From assembly GCF_000164675.2 (NCBI RefSeq), contig NC_015678.1, positions 310,001-374,000 on the forward strand: a stretch of 64,000 bases of DNA, in the 5' to 3' direction. The notes under the pieces were generated by a model. It saw only the letters and a list, made by a program, of their open reading frames with translations, ran no database searches and was not told where the DNA came from. The DNA comes from Streptococcus parasanguinis ATCC 15912 (lineage in GTDB: Bacteria; Bacillota; Bacilli; Lactobacillales; Streptococcaceae). The position numbers were made by a program, and so were the translations under genes. Of the stretch, positions 41,408 to 51,901 are shown in pieces; the stretch's first letter is position 1; each line of letters opens with the position of its first letter.

Positions 41408-42130
41408 ATGTTTAGTTATGAGGTTGTAGCAAGTTTTAACGACATAGAAAATGCTATTTATACAACTATTTTAGAAAATGAAAATATATCCTCTATGACA
41501 ATCAAGGAATTGGCCCAACTTGCACATGTATCAGTTGGATCCGTACAACGATTTTGCAAGCATCTAGGATTTGATGGATATAGCCATTTTAAGATTGCTT
41601 ATAAAGAATATTTAAAAAATGAGCAAATTATTTTAAACAATCAAGACAATCATTCTTTGAAGCTATTCATTGATTATACTGAGCAAGATACTTTTTTGCA
41701 GCTGATTATGGAGGCTGTGGCAATCTTAAAGAACGTTGAACAGATTGTTTTTGTCGGAATTGGTTCCTCTGGAACTTTAGGTCGATATGGAGCGCGCTAT
41801 TTTTCAAATATTGGCAAATTTAGTATGTGTATTGAAGATCCTTGGCAACCAGTGCTGCAAAACAGTATGGAAAAAACTTGTGTCATTGCCTTATCCGAAT
41901 CTGGTGAGACTTCTCAAACATTGAAAATTGTACAAAAATTAAAGGAAAAAGGTTGTCCAGTTATTGCCATCACAAATACATTGGAATCAACATTGTCAAG
42001 GCTATCTGATTGCTCCATAACCTATCATGTTCCTCAATTATTTTTAAATGGGTTTAATATTACGACGCAGGTACCTGTTATTCTCATTATTGAAATGTTA
42101 ATGAAACAACTATATACTACAAAAGCATAA
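41408..42130 (+). CDS. RpiR/MurR family regulator, first of two
   Basis: This 240-residue regulator has an N-terminal RpiR HTH domain (SMTIKELAQLAHVSVGSVQRFCKHLGFDGYSHFK, ~29-62) and a C-terminal SIS sugar-phosphate isomerase-like domain (IVFVGIGSSGTLGRYGARYF; ALSESGETSQTLKIV). Such proteins sense phosphosugars and control catabolic operons. I chose ATG 41408 because AAGGG is well spaced upstream. It is followed after eight bases by a paralogue and then a beta-glucoside PTS operon, the likely target. Confidence 0.88.
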   Translation: MFSYEVVASFNDIENAIYTTILENENISSMTIKELAQLAHVSVGSVQRFCKHLGFDGYSHFKIAYKEYLKNEQIILNNQDNHSLKLFIDYTEQDTFLQLIMEAVAILKNVEQIVFVGIGSSGTLGRYGARYFSNIGKFSMCIEDPWQPVLQNSMEKTCVIALSESGETSQTLKIVQKLKEKGCPVIAITNTLESTLSRLSDCSITYHVPQLFLNGFNITTQVPVILIIEMLMKQLYTTKA

Positions 42131-42138
42131 GGGTGTCT

Positions 42139-42891
42139 ATGATTTTATTTGATTATCATAAAGTAAAAGGGCTAAATAATAGTGAATTAAGCGTGTATAA
42201 TTTTATATTGCAACATAGAGATAAAGTTGCTACGATGACTATCAGAGAGCTATCGACATCTATAAATCTATCGACAACAACCATCATTCGTTTTGCGAAA
42301 AAGATGGGATTTGATAGCTACAATGATTTAAAATATGCCTTGTCAAGGTCGGAAGATAAGGAAAATAAACATCGTCACTACTTTCCTATTGGTATTCCAG
42401 CAATACAATTTTTACAGACTAGTGTCCAAGATGAAGCTTTAAAAAAACAACTATCAGAGATAGCAGACTTGATCGTTCAAGCCAAACAAGTTATCTTTTT
42501 AGGGGTGGGTACTAGTCTAAGTTTGGCAGAATATGGCTCATATCTTTTTTCTGGAATCGGTATTCTTAGCTTTGCTATTACTAACCCATTTTATTCTCTG
42601 AAATTGCATCATTCTAATTTGGAGGATGTTTTGGTTATTGCTCTAAGTGTCAGCGGTGAGACAGAAGAAGTTCTAACTCTGGTACAGGGATTCAAAGAAA
42701 GAAATGCTAAGATTGTTAGTCTGACAAATACAGATATTTCCACTTTATCACAGCTATCGGATATAAATTTATCCTACTTTATGCCAGTTGCCTACGCAGA
42801 TTCCTCGCTACGTTCCACTAATTTGACCACTCAGATTCCAGTTGTCTATTTTTTAGAATCCTTACGTTACCAAGTTTATTTAAAAAAATAG
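42139..42891 (+). CDS. RpiR/MurR family regulator, second of two
   Basis: This 250-residue paralogue of the preceding regulator has an HTH (TMTIRELSTSINLSTTTIIRFAKKMGFDSYNDLK) and a SIS domain (VIFLGVGTSLSLAEYGSYLFSGIG; IALSVSGETEEVL). The ATG at 42139 follows AAGGGTG; GTG 42133 is an alternative. The two proteins are divergent enough to sense different phosphosugars or act as a heterodimer. It lies about 150 bases before the glucosidase gene. Confidence 0.86.
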   Translation: MILFDYHKVKGLNNSELSVYNFILQHRDKVATMTIRELSTSINLSTTTIIRFAKKMGFDSYNDLKYALSRSEDKENKHRHYFPIGIPAIQFLQTSVQDEALKKQLSEIADLIVQAKQVIFLGVGTSLSLAEYGSYLFSGIGILSFAITNPFYSLKLHHSNLEDVLVIALSVSGETEEVLTLVQGFKERNAKIVSLTNTDISTLSQLSDINLSYFMPVAYADSSLRSTNLTTQIPVVYFLESLRYQVYLKK

Positions 42892-42897
42892 GAGTGA

Positions 42898-44469
<1,572 letters not shown>

Positions 44470-44481
44470 GGAGTAATTAAA

Positions 44482-44784
44482 ATGAATATTGGATTGTTTT
44501 GTGCAGCAGGTATGTCAACAAGTATTTTGGTTGAGCGTATGAAAGAAGCGGCTCAGAAAAAAGGGAAAGATGCAACAATTGCAGCTTATTCCATCAGTGA
44601 ATTGGAACAAAGAGTTGGAGATATTGATGTGGCTCTATTAGGCCCACAGGTTGGTTTCCAACTTGAAAAAGCAAAAGAAATTTGTGCTTCTCACAATGTT
44701 CCTGTAGAAGTGATTGCAATGGCTGATTATGGCACTGCAAACGGTATGGCAGTTCTTAAACAAGCTTACATGATGAAAAAATAA
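44482..44784 (+). CDS. PTS lactose/cellobiose family EIIB component
   Basis: This 100-residue EIIB passes phosphate from EIIA to the incoming sugar. The phosphocysteine is C7 in GLFCAAGMSTSILVERM, the lac/cel-type P-loop. Normal length. AAGGAG lies before ATG, twelve bases after the glucosidase gene. Its EIIC follows after ten bases. Confidence 0.93.
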   Translation: MNIGLFCAAGMSTSILVERMKEAAQKKGKDATIAAYSISELEQRVGDIDVALLGPQVGFQLEKAKEICASHNVPVEVIAMADYGTANGMAVLKQAYMMKK

Positions 44785-44794
44785 GGAGAAGATG

Positions 44795-46108
44795 ATGAAG
44801 GATAAACTGATTAAAAAGTTTGTTGATAGGATGATGGCCTTTGTCAATACCAAAGGTGTAACAGCGATAAAAGATGGTATTGTTTTCTCTATGCCATTGT
44901 TGATTGTTGGCTCCATCTTTCTTATCTTGGCCAATCTTCCAGTTCCAGCTCTAGCAACGATGTTAGAAACTAGTGGTATTACCCCTGTTCTCAATCAAGC
45001 AATTGGTGCAACCTTTAATATCAGTGCGATTGTAACAGTCATTGGGATTGCGTATACCTATGCTAAGCTAGAAAAACAGGAGCCACTTGGGGCAGGTGTC
45101 ATTGCCCTAGCAGTTTTCTTGCTAATCCAGCCTTCCAGTTTGATTTCTAAAAATGGGGATGTAGTTGGTAACATTATTCTGAAGGATTGGACTTCCGGGA
45201 AAGGGATGATTGGTGCCATTATCGTTGGTTTGATTGTAGGAGCAAGCTATTCTTGGTTTTTGAAGAAAAATATCAAAATCAAAATGCCAGATGGCGTACC
45301 AACTGGTGTAGCCAACGCATTTTCAGCCTTGATTCCTGCTACTGTTATCATCACAGCGGCAACGATCTTTGTCGGACTTGTTGAACAATTGTTTAAGGTC
45401 ACAACGATTGAAGTGATTTATAATCTTATTCAAACACCAATGCAAGGCTTGACTGACTCATTGTTTGGTGCGGTGCTTATGTGTTTCCTTGTACCATTCT
45501 TATGGATGTTTGGGGTGCACGGCTCAACTGTAGTTGGTGGCATCATGAGTGGCTTGCTACAGGCGAATGCTTTGGAAAACCAAGCCATTTTAGATAAGGG
45601 CCTTGAATTAAATCTAGCCAATGGTGGTCATATTGTGACGATTCAATTTTTTGATCAATTTATCAATGTTACAGGTGCCGGGATTACGATTGGTTTGGTA
45701 GTTTACATGGTTGCATTTGCAAAATCAAAACAACTAAAAATTCTTGGACGTCTTGAAATGGTTCCAGCCATCTTTAATATCAATGAGCCGGTGCTCTTTG
45801 GTTTGCCGATTGTAATGAATCCAGTTTTAGCAATTCCCTTTATATTAACGCCTATTTTATCTTGTATCATCCAGTATTCAGCGATTTATTTTGGACTGAC
45901 ACCTATGTATGGTGCCGTTCAAGTTCCGTGGACTTGTCCTCCAATTATTTCAGGATTTATCATCGGTGGTTGGAAAACAGCCTTGTTGCAAACACTTATT
46001 TTGGTTATGTCTTTCTTTGTTTATTATCCGTTTATTAAACAGATGGATAAACAAGATTTACAAGCTGAAATACAAGAAACAAGCGATTTAGAAGACGAAG
46101 ATTGGTAA
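44795..46108 (+). CDS. PTS lactose/cellobiose family EIIC permease
   Basis: This 437-residue CelB-type permease has about ten membrane segments. Family motifs are MAFVNTKGVTAIKDGIVFSMPLLIVGSIFL near the start, the GVHGSTVVGGIMSGLL loop, and NINEPVLFGLPIVMNP, which lies in the substrate site. ATG 44795 is better spaced from AAGGAG than ATG 44792. It sits between EIIB and EIIA of the same system. Confidence 0.93.
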   Translation: MKDKLIKKFVDRMMAFVNTKGVTAIKDGIVFSMPLLIVGSIFLILANLPVPALATMLETSGITPVLNQAIGATFNISAIVTVIGIAYTYAKLEKQEPLGAGVIALAVFLLIQPSSLISKNGDVVGNIILKDWTSGKGMIGAIIVGLIVGASYSWFLKKNIKIKMPDGVPTGVANAFSALIPATVIITAATIFVGLVEQLFKVTTIEVIYNLIQTPMQGLTDSLFGAVLMCFLVPFLWMFGVHGSTVVGGIMSGLLQANALENQAILDKGLELNLANGGHIVTIQFFDQFINVTGAGITIGLVVYMVAFAKSKQLKILGRLEMVPAIFNINEPVLFGLPIVMNPVLAIPFILTPILSCIIQYSAIYFGLTPMYGAVQVPWTCPPIISGFIIGGWKTALLQTLILVMSFFVYYPFIKQMDKQDLQAEIQETSDLEDEDW

Positions 46109-46121
46109 GAGAGGTATTAAA

Positions 46122-46442
46122 ATGGACGAAAAAGTACTCGAAGTGTGTTTTCAAATTATCACCTATGTAGGAACAGCAAAATCTATGTACATCGATGCTA
46201 TTCAATTGGCTAGGCAGGGTGAATTCGAGCAGGCTAAAGATAGAATTAAACAAGGCGAAGAAGCATATGTACAGGGACACAATGCTCACCACTCACTTTT
46301 GACAAAAGAAATGAATGGGGAATTAAGCCAAACAGGTCTACTTCTGATGCACGCTGAGGATCAGTTAATGAGTGCAGAAGGTTTTCGAACGATTGCTGAG
46401 GAATTTATAGCAGTCTATAAACGCTTTGAGGAAGGTAAATAG
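46122..46442 (+). CDS. PTS lactose/cellobiose family EIIA component
   Basis: This 106-residue helical EIIA of the lac family probably functions as a trimer. Phosphohistidine H77 lies in LLLMHAEDQLMSAE, and HNAHHSLLTKEMNGE is the preceding conserved stretch. It is the last intact gene of the PTS operon; a damaged sucrose phosphorylase gene follows 29 bases later. Confidence 0.92.
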   Translation: MDEKVLEVCFQIITYVGTAKSMYIDAIQLARQGEFEQAKDRIKQGEEAYVQGHNAHHSLLTKEMNGELSQTGLLLMHAEDQLMSAEGFRTIAEEFIAVYKRFEEGK

Positions 46443-46471
46443 AGCAAGTTATGAAAGTAAAAAATTAAGCA

Positions 46472-47866
46472 ATGTTAATTACCTATTCAGACAGTCTTGG
46501 AAAAAATCTGAAAGACTTGAAGTAGGTCTTAGAAGGCCCTTTGAAAGATGTGGTCGGTGGTGTCCACATTCTTCCCTTCTTTCCATCGTCAGGCGACCGC
46601 GGGTTTGCACCCATGGACTATAGCAAGGTTGATGAGGCTTTTGGAGATTGGAGCGATATTGAGGCACTCAGTCAAGACTACTACCTCATGTTTGATTTCA
46701 TGATTAACCATATCTCAGCCAAGTCGCCTTATTTCCTTGATTTCCTAGAAAAGAAAGATGAGTCTGCCTATGCGGATTTGTTTATCCGCTACAAAAACTT
46801 TTGGCCAAACGGTGAGTCGACTCAGGAAGATGTAGACCTGATTTACAAACGGAAGCCACGTGCTCCCTATCGCATTGCCAAGTTTGCTGATGGTAGTGAG
46901 GAAAAAGTTTGGTGTACCTTTGATGAGCAACAGATCGACCTCGATGTGACAACAGAAACAACTCGTCGCTTTATTCAGGAAAATCTGGAACAGCTAGCGG
47001 ACCACGGAGCTTCCATTATTCGCTTGGACGCCTTTGCCTACGCCAATAAGAAAATCGGCACCAACTGTTTCTTTGTTGAGCCAGATATTTGGGAAACGCT
47101 TCATTTTCCGCGTCAGCTATTGGCACCAAAAAGAGTGGAAATTCTTCCAGAAATTCATGAACATTACACCATTCAGCAAAAAATCGCTGAGCAAGACTAC
47201 TATGTCTATGACTTTGCCCTTCCGATGCTGGTTCTTCATGCTCTTTATTCAGGTAATGTCAACCGTCTTGTTCACTGGATGGAAATCTGCCATCGGAAGC
47301 AATTTACAACCTTGGACACGCACGATGGTATCGGAGTGGCCCATGTCAAGGACTTGCTGACAGATGAGGAAACAGAGGCGACAAGAGAAGCCCTCTATGC
47401 CCAAGGAGCAAATGTCAAAAAGATTTACAGCTCAGAGGCCTACAACAATTTGGATATTTATAAGATAAATTGTACCTACTATTCAGCTTTAGGAAATGAT
47501 GACCAAGCCTATCTCTTGGCACGTGTGCTTCAATGTTTTGCACCAGGTAGTCCGCAGATTTACTACGTTGGCTTGTTGGCAGGAGAAAATGATATCGAAT
47601 TGCTCGAATCAACCAAAGAAGGCCGCAACATCAACCGTCACTATTATGATTTGGAAGAAATTGAGCGAGAAGTTCAACGCCCAGTTGTGCAGTCCTTGTT
47701 CAATCTGCTCAAATTCCGTAATACCAGCGCAGCATTTGATGGAGAGTTTGCTGTTGACATGGAAGACTCTAATACTATCCACATCAGCTGGACCAATACC
47801 GATGCCAATACAGTGGCAGAATTAAGAACTAATCTAAAAGATAAATCATTTGAAATTACAGAGTAA
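46472..47866 (+). pseudogene. gtfA: Sucrose phosphorylase (GtfA-like), interrupted by an early stop codon
   Basis: The frame starts MLITYSDSLGKNLKDLK, as in streptococcal GtfA, then meets TAG at 46523-46525 (codon 18). It continues without frameshift ([19 protein letters not shown]) for 446 more codons. The GH13 barrel is intact: nucleophile aspartate in [10 protein letters not shown], acid/base in [10 protein letters not shown], and LDTHDGIG. Only the first 17 codons are cut off; internal starts such as TTG 46541 would give a 441-residue protein lacking the first barrel strand. No ribosome-binding site is seen at either start, so the gene is probably silent. The terminus is also about ten residues short of S. 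mutans GtfA. Confidence 0.8.
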
Positions 47867-47908
47867 ATAGATAGTGATAGAACATCGATTTATCTATAAT
47901 AGAATACA

Positions 47909-47946
47909 AAAGAGTGGTGGAAACGTTTGATTTCCTCACTCTTTTT
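47909..47946 (+). terminator. Terminator after the PTS-gtfA region
   Basis: AAAGAGTG..GGAAA (47909-47923) pairs with TTTCC.CACTCTTT (47931-47944), then T. Downstream to 48161 there is only AT-rich DNA with TAGAAT and TATAAT boxes near 48077-48097. Confidence 0.8.
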
Positions 47947-48161
47947 GTTAGCTAGTTAGTAACAAAATAGTACTTAAACGTAAACTATGAATTATATTCT
48001 GTTGTGACGATAATTGTTCGAGAATATTTGTAATAAAAAACAGGAACAATCAATTAAACTGCTCCTATTTTTATGATAGAATATAGGTAGTTATAATCGA
48101 GAGCAACTAAGAAGCAGTAAAAAAATATTATACATAGAATAATCAGGATTAGGAAGATAAA

Positions 48162-48913
48162 ATGACAGAAATTGACAAAAAGAATTTAAAAAATTATCTT
48201 TATTGTACATTTGGAATTACTTATATAGCTTGGGGTATTCTTGCCATCTTTACGCAATCTCATATTTTTGGATTAGAAACGATTATAGGAAGAATATTAC
48301 ATATAGTAGGTGCACTTGGACCAGCTATTGCAAGTGGCTTTTATTTGAAAAGGAATAATATAAAATTTCAACATTTTCTATTTAGTAAGAAAGGAAAAAG
48401 TAGTATTTATTTCATTATTCATTTGTTAGCAATTTTGATACTATTTTCTGTATCTTCCTTAGAATTAAATGGAGTATCAATTTATCTGATGCCATTGTTC
48501 TTTATACAACTAATTTTTTTGGTGGTGGACATGAAGAATTAGGATGGAGAGGAATATTACAACCATTACTTGATAAAAAATATACTTATTGGCAATCTAA
48601 TTTGATTGTAGGTTCAATCTGGGGAATTTGGCATCTGCCTTTATGGTTTATAGTTGGAGAAAGTCATCAAGGATTTCCTTTCATTTTATTTTTTATATAT
48701 ACATTATTTTTAAGTTTTGTTTTAGGGCTTCTTTACCGTCAAACGAAATCTGTGGGATACTGTATATTATTTCATGCGTTCGCAAATTTGTTAAATCTCT
48801 ATTTTGTGTTAAAAATTAATGTTATTTTTATTATCATTTTTATTGCTTATTTAATTTATACAATATTGGCGAGTAATAGAATTAGTAAGGAAAAGAGTTT
48901 GTATCCAAAATAA
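48162..48913 (+). pseudogene. CPBP intramembrane protease split by a frameshift at a T-run
   Basis: The first frame (48162-48542) gives membrane helices and then stops shortly after a run of seven Ts (48514-48520). Adding one T restores FFGGGHEELGWRGILQPLL, the EExxxR active-site motif of the Abi/CaaX protease (CPBP) family. The second half continues with WHLPLWF and the HAFAN motif to 48913. Whole length would be ~250 residues. The gene is either inactive or switched by slippage at the T-run; a sequencing error is also possible. CPBP proteins often give bacteriocin self-immunity. Confidence 0.82.
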
Positions 48914-49001
48914 CTGGATATACTCTAGAAAATGAAGATGATTTTGTTCAAGGGAATAAAGTAGAAATAACGAACATTTAGATGAAAGGTTTAGAGTAAA
49001 C

Positions 49002-49493
49002 ATGAGTCTCTTATTTGAAGAATTTAAAACCATTTGTTTCCATTTAAATCGAGTCGGAATTACACCGACACTGATGGGGTCTTTGGGATTGGAGTTTAGA
49101 ACGAAAGAAAATTGGGGGCCGTCTGACATTGACATTCATGTGCCTGGTGACCCTAGAGGTTGGGAAGCACCTGATCATCTCAGAATTTATGATTGGGACA
49201 AGATAATGAAAGCGATGAAAGACTTAGGCTACGTCTTAATAGATATTCATGAGCATGAATTCCAAAAGGATCGAGTGAGTGTTGAATTTGGAAGTATCGA
49301 TTCCTTACCTGATTTTGCAGGAGTTTCGGAATCGGATATAGAGCTTATTCACACTGAAGGTATCACTTTTCGTCTTCCAAGTCTGGAGCAGTATCTAAGT
49401 ATTTACAAAGCTTCTTCTCAAGACTCCTATCGAAATGATCACAATAACAATAAGGATTTTAAGAAGATCGAGTGGCTGGAAAGACATTTATAA
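49002..49493 (+). CDS. Nucleotidyltransferase-like protein
   Basis: This 163-residue protein has MGSLGLEF (around 24-31) followed by GPSDIDIHVPG (around 39-49), the G-S...D-x-D metal motif of the nucleotidyltransferase fold used by MNT/AbiE-type and aminoglycoside adenylyltransferase-like proteins. C-terminal part contains a helical RLPSLEQYLSIYKASSQDSYRN segment. Substrate is unknown and there is no clear toxin or antitoxin partner beside it. The ATG at 49002 has a weak ribosome-binding site. Confidence 0.6.
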   Translation: MSLLFEEFKTICFHLNRVGITPTLMGSLGLEFRTKENWGPSDIDIHVPGDPRGWEAPDHLRIYDWDKIMKAMKDLGYVLIDIHEHEFQKDRVSVEFGSIDSLPDFAGVSESDIELIHTEGITFRLPSLEQYLSIYKASSQDSYRNDHNNNKDFKKIEWLERHL

Positions 49494-49532
49494 ATTATCA
49501 TTTGAAAAGTAGTAAGTTGTAAGACTGGCTGC

Positions 49533-49610
49533 TATGTTATTTTTATCTTCATTTTAATTGGTCATTTAATTTATACTATATTGGCGAGTACTAGAATTAG
49601 TAATGAAAAG
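49533..49610 (+). repeat. Duplicated copy of the CPBP gene 3' end
   Basis: About 78 bases closely match 48819-48895, the last codons of the split CPBP gene (e.g. shared TATTGGCGAGTA and AGAATTAGTAA). The copy has no upstream half and runs directly into a VOC-family remnant. Confidence 0.75.
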
Positions 49611-49753
49611 CAGGTGGAAAAACTGTAAAAGAGCCACAGGTACTTTTCTGGGGTGGATATCACGCATATTTTTCGGATTTAGATGGATATTATTGGGAAG
49701 TTTCTTGGGGACCCAATTTTCAATTTTATGAAAATGGACTATTGAAATTTTAG
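49610..49753 (+). pseudogene. Remnant of a VOC/glyoxalase-family gene
   Basis: A start-less frame ends in TAG at 49753 and translates to 47 residues including FWGGYHAYFSDLDGYYWEVSW, the C-terminal signature of vicinal oxygen chelate proteins (glyoxalase/bleomycin-resistance-like). The N-terminal two thirds are missing and replaced by the duplicated CPBP tail. Confidence 0.7.
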
Positions 49754-49774
49754 TAATTAAGGGAGATAGCAAAA

Positions 49775-50098
49775 ATGGCTTCAAGTAAAGAATATTTAGA
49801 TTTCATTTTAGAACAATTGTCCGAGTTGGAAGAAATATCATATAGAGCAATGATGGGTGAATATATAATTTATTATCGAGGGAAAATCATAGGTGGAATT
49901 TATGATGATAGATTTTTAGTGAAGCCTGTCAAATCTGCAATAGCGTATATGCCGAATGTAGAATACGAATTGCCGTATGAAGGTGCAAAGGAAATGCTAT
50001 TGGTAGATGATGTTGACAACAAAGAATATTTAACCGGCTTATTTAATTCAATGTATGATGAGTTACCTGCACCAAAACCAAAGAAAAAGAAATTATGA
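49775..50098 (+). CDS. TfoX N-terminal domain protein
   Basis: This 107-residue protein has the TfoX/Sxy N-terminal domain: FILEQLSELEEISYRAMMGEYIIYYRGKIIGGIYDDRFLVK is typical. In gammaproteobacteria Sxy activates competence genes with CRP, but in Firmicutes stand-alone TfoX_N proteins have no known role. It has a basic tail (KPKKKKL). GGGAG precedes ATG. It is AT-rich, in the accessory block. Confidence 0.75.
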   Translation: MASSKEYLDFILEQLSELEEISYRAMMGEYIIYYRGKIIGGIYDDRFLVKPVKSAIAYMPNVEYELPYEGAKEMLLVDDVDNKEYLTGLFNSMYDELPAPKPKKKKL

Positions 50099-50343
50099 AA
50101 TCTCAGTTTATCTAGGTTATACCATTTAACGATAACCTTATGCTATCGTTAAAAAGTTTATAGAACAGACAAGACTATCTAGCATAATTAGTGTTCACTC
50201 GTTTCATGTTGAGGTCGTACCACTGCTCTTCCAATCTGAGACAGTCGAAAAGTAGAAGGGGATGGTATTGGTATCAATCAATGAGTAACAAAGTAACAGC
50301 ATGATTCGTAACATTTGCTTGTAATTTGCGGAGGAACATCAGT

Positions 50344-50772
50344 ATGGATGGAATAACAAAAGATTCTATAAAAACGGCTAAACTAATGAAACAATTATGG
50401 CCCCAATTGACCGATAAAGAAGCTATTGATGAAGTAAAAAAATATACGAATGGCAAAAATACTGCAATCTTTACTGAAGTTGAAGGTGACACAATTGTAG
50501 GTCTAGCACTATGTTCACTCAGATTTGATTATGTTGAAGGTTGTAAATATAGTCCTGTTGGATTCTTAGAAGGGATTATTGTCGACGAGGAATATCGTTT
50601 AAAGGATATTGCTAAAAATCTCTGTACAAAATGTGAGGAATGGGCGAAAAATAAAGGATGTAAGGAATTTGCAAGTGATTGTACTTTAACGAATACGGAT
50701 TCTATAAGATTTCATCTCAATATTGGATTCCAGGAGGCAAATAGAATTATTCACTTTAAGAAGAAATTATAA
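50344..50772 (+). CDS. Aminoglycoside 6'-N-acetyltransferase-like GNAT
   Basis: This 142-residue GNAT enzyme resembles AAC(6') proteins, with EVEGDTIVGLALCSLRFDYVEG, FLEGIIVDEEYR and the tail SDCTLTNTDSIRFHLNIGFQEANRIIHFKKKL, which is characteristic of the AAC(6')-I group. Resistance activity is not established by sequence; many chromosomal homologues act weakly. I chose ATG 50344 because GGAGGAA precedes it. Upstream (50099-50343) there is only non-coding AT-rich DNA. Confidence 0.72.
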   Translation: MDGITKDSIKTAKLMKQLWPQLTDKEAIDEVKKYTNGKNTAIFTEVEGDTIVGLALCSLRFDYVEGCKYSPVGFLEGIIVDEEYRLKDIAKNLCTKCEEWAKNKGCKEFASDCTLTNTDSIRFHLNIGFQEANRIIHFKKKL

Positions 50773-50892
50773 TTTCAGAACGTGGTCAAAATTTATATAT
50801 CTTTAGGAAGTGTAAAAGAATGGACGGACTACGAATTACTTTTCATTAGTTAAGAATATAGTAATGTTGTAAAGTTAATCGAGGAGTTATTG

Positions 50893-51768
50893 ATGGATTT
50901 TAGTGGTAAGATAGCCATAAATAAAGGGTGGTCAGATGATAAAAAATATTGTGTGACAGATCAAAAACAGCAAAAATATTTCTTGCGTGTTTCTGATAAG
51001 GAGAAGTTAGATTCTAAAAAATTTGAATTTGATATGATGGAGAAAGTAGCTTCTCTTGGAGTTCCGATGTGTAAACCAATTAGCATTGAACTCTGCGATG
51101 ACAAAGTACATTCTTTTCACGAATGGATAGACGGGAAAGATGCAAGAGAAACCATTTTAACTGTTTCAAAAGAACAACAATACATTTACGGAGTAGAAGC
51201 AGGAAGAATCCTTCAAAAAATTCATTCACTCCCTGTCACAGAAGTTCGTGAAGATTGGGAGGTCTTTTATAATCGAAAAATTGATGACAAAATCAAAAAA
51301 TACAAAGAATGTCCCGTTCAATACGAAAATGGTCAGATTTTTATTGATTATTTAAATGCAAATCGAGAATTGTTAAAAGATAGACCTCAGGTTTTCCAAC
51401 ATGGAGATTATCATATCGGGAATTTCATGATTGGTGAAGATCGTAAAATCTATGTCATTGACTTTGATCGATTTGATCTTGGAGATCCTTGGGAGGAATT
51501 CAATCGTATTGTATGGTCTGCTCAAGTTTCTCCCTCTTTTGCGTCTGGTATGATAGATGGATATTTTGATGGTAAGGTTCCAGATTTATTTTGGAAGCTT
51601 CTCGCTATCTATATTCTAAATAACATAGTTGGTGCTCTGTCATGGGCTGTACCTTACGGAGCTGAAGAAATATCAGTAATGAAACATCAAGCTAAGGAAA
51701 TTTTAGAATGGTATGATGATATGAAGCAAATCATTCCTAGTTGGTATTTGATTGAGAAAAAGGCTTAA
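50893..51768 (+). CDS. Aminoglycoside phosphotransferase family kinase
   Basis: This 291-residue protein kinase-like (APH/choline kinase) enzyme has the catalytic loop FQHGDYHIGNFM and the metal motif VIDFDRFDLGDP. The N-terminal lobe begins KIAINKGWSDDKKYCV and carries the lysine in KYFLRVS. Homologues are often annotated as aminoglycoside or fructosamine kinases; the substrate cannot be told. ATG 50893 follows GAGGAG. It follows the AAC(6')-like gene by 120 bases. Confidence 0.75.
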   Translation: MDFSGKIAINKGWSDDKKYCVTDQKQQKYFLRVSDKEKLDSKKFEFDMMEKVASLGVPMCKPISIELCDDKVHSFHEWIDGKDARETILTVSKEQQYIYGVEAGRILQKIHSLPVTEVREDWEVFYNRKIDDKIKKYKECPVQYENGQIFIDYLNANRELLKDRPQVFQHGDYHIGNFMIGEDRKIYVIDFDRFDLGDPWEEFNRIVWSAQVSPSFASGMIDGYFDGKVPDLFWKLLAIYILNNIVGALSWAVPYGAEEISVMKHQAKEILEWYDDMKQIIPSWYLIEKKA

Positions 51769-51901
51769 TAATAAAAGAGTTTAAATATCAATTTGAAAAA
51801 ATGTCAAGATTATTTGCTCATATTATAACGAATTCAATTCTTTATTAATACCTATCGAGAATTATCTTGAAACTTGGAATGTTGTTTTGGGGTCAAGTTA
51901 C

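Noticed and set aside
49566-49784. Minus-strand ORF over the CPBP/VOC remnants
   Set aside because: Antisense to degraded sense sequence that shows clear protein signatures.
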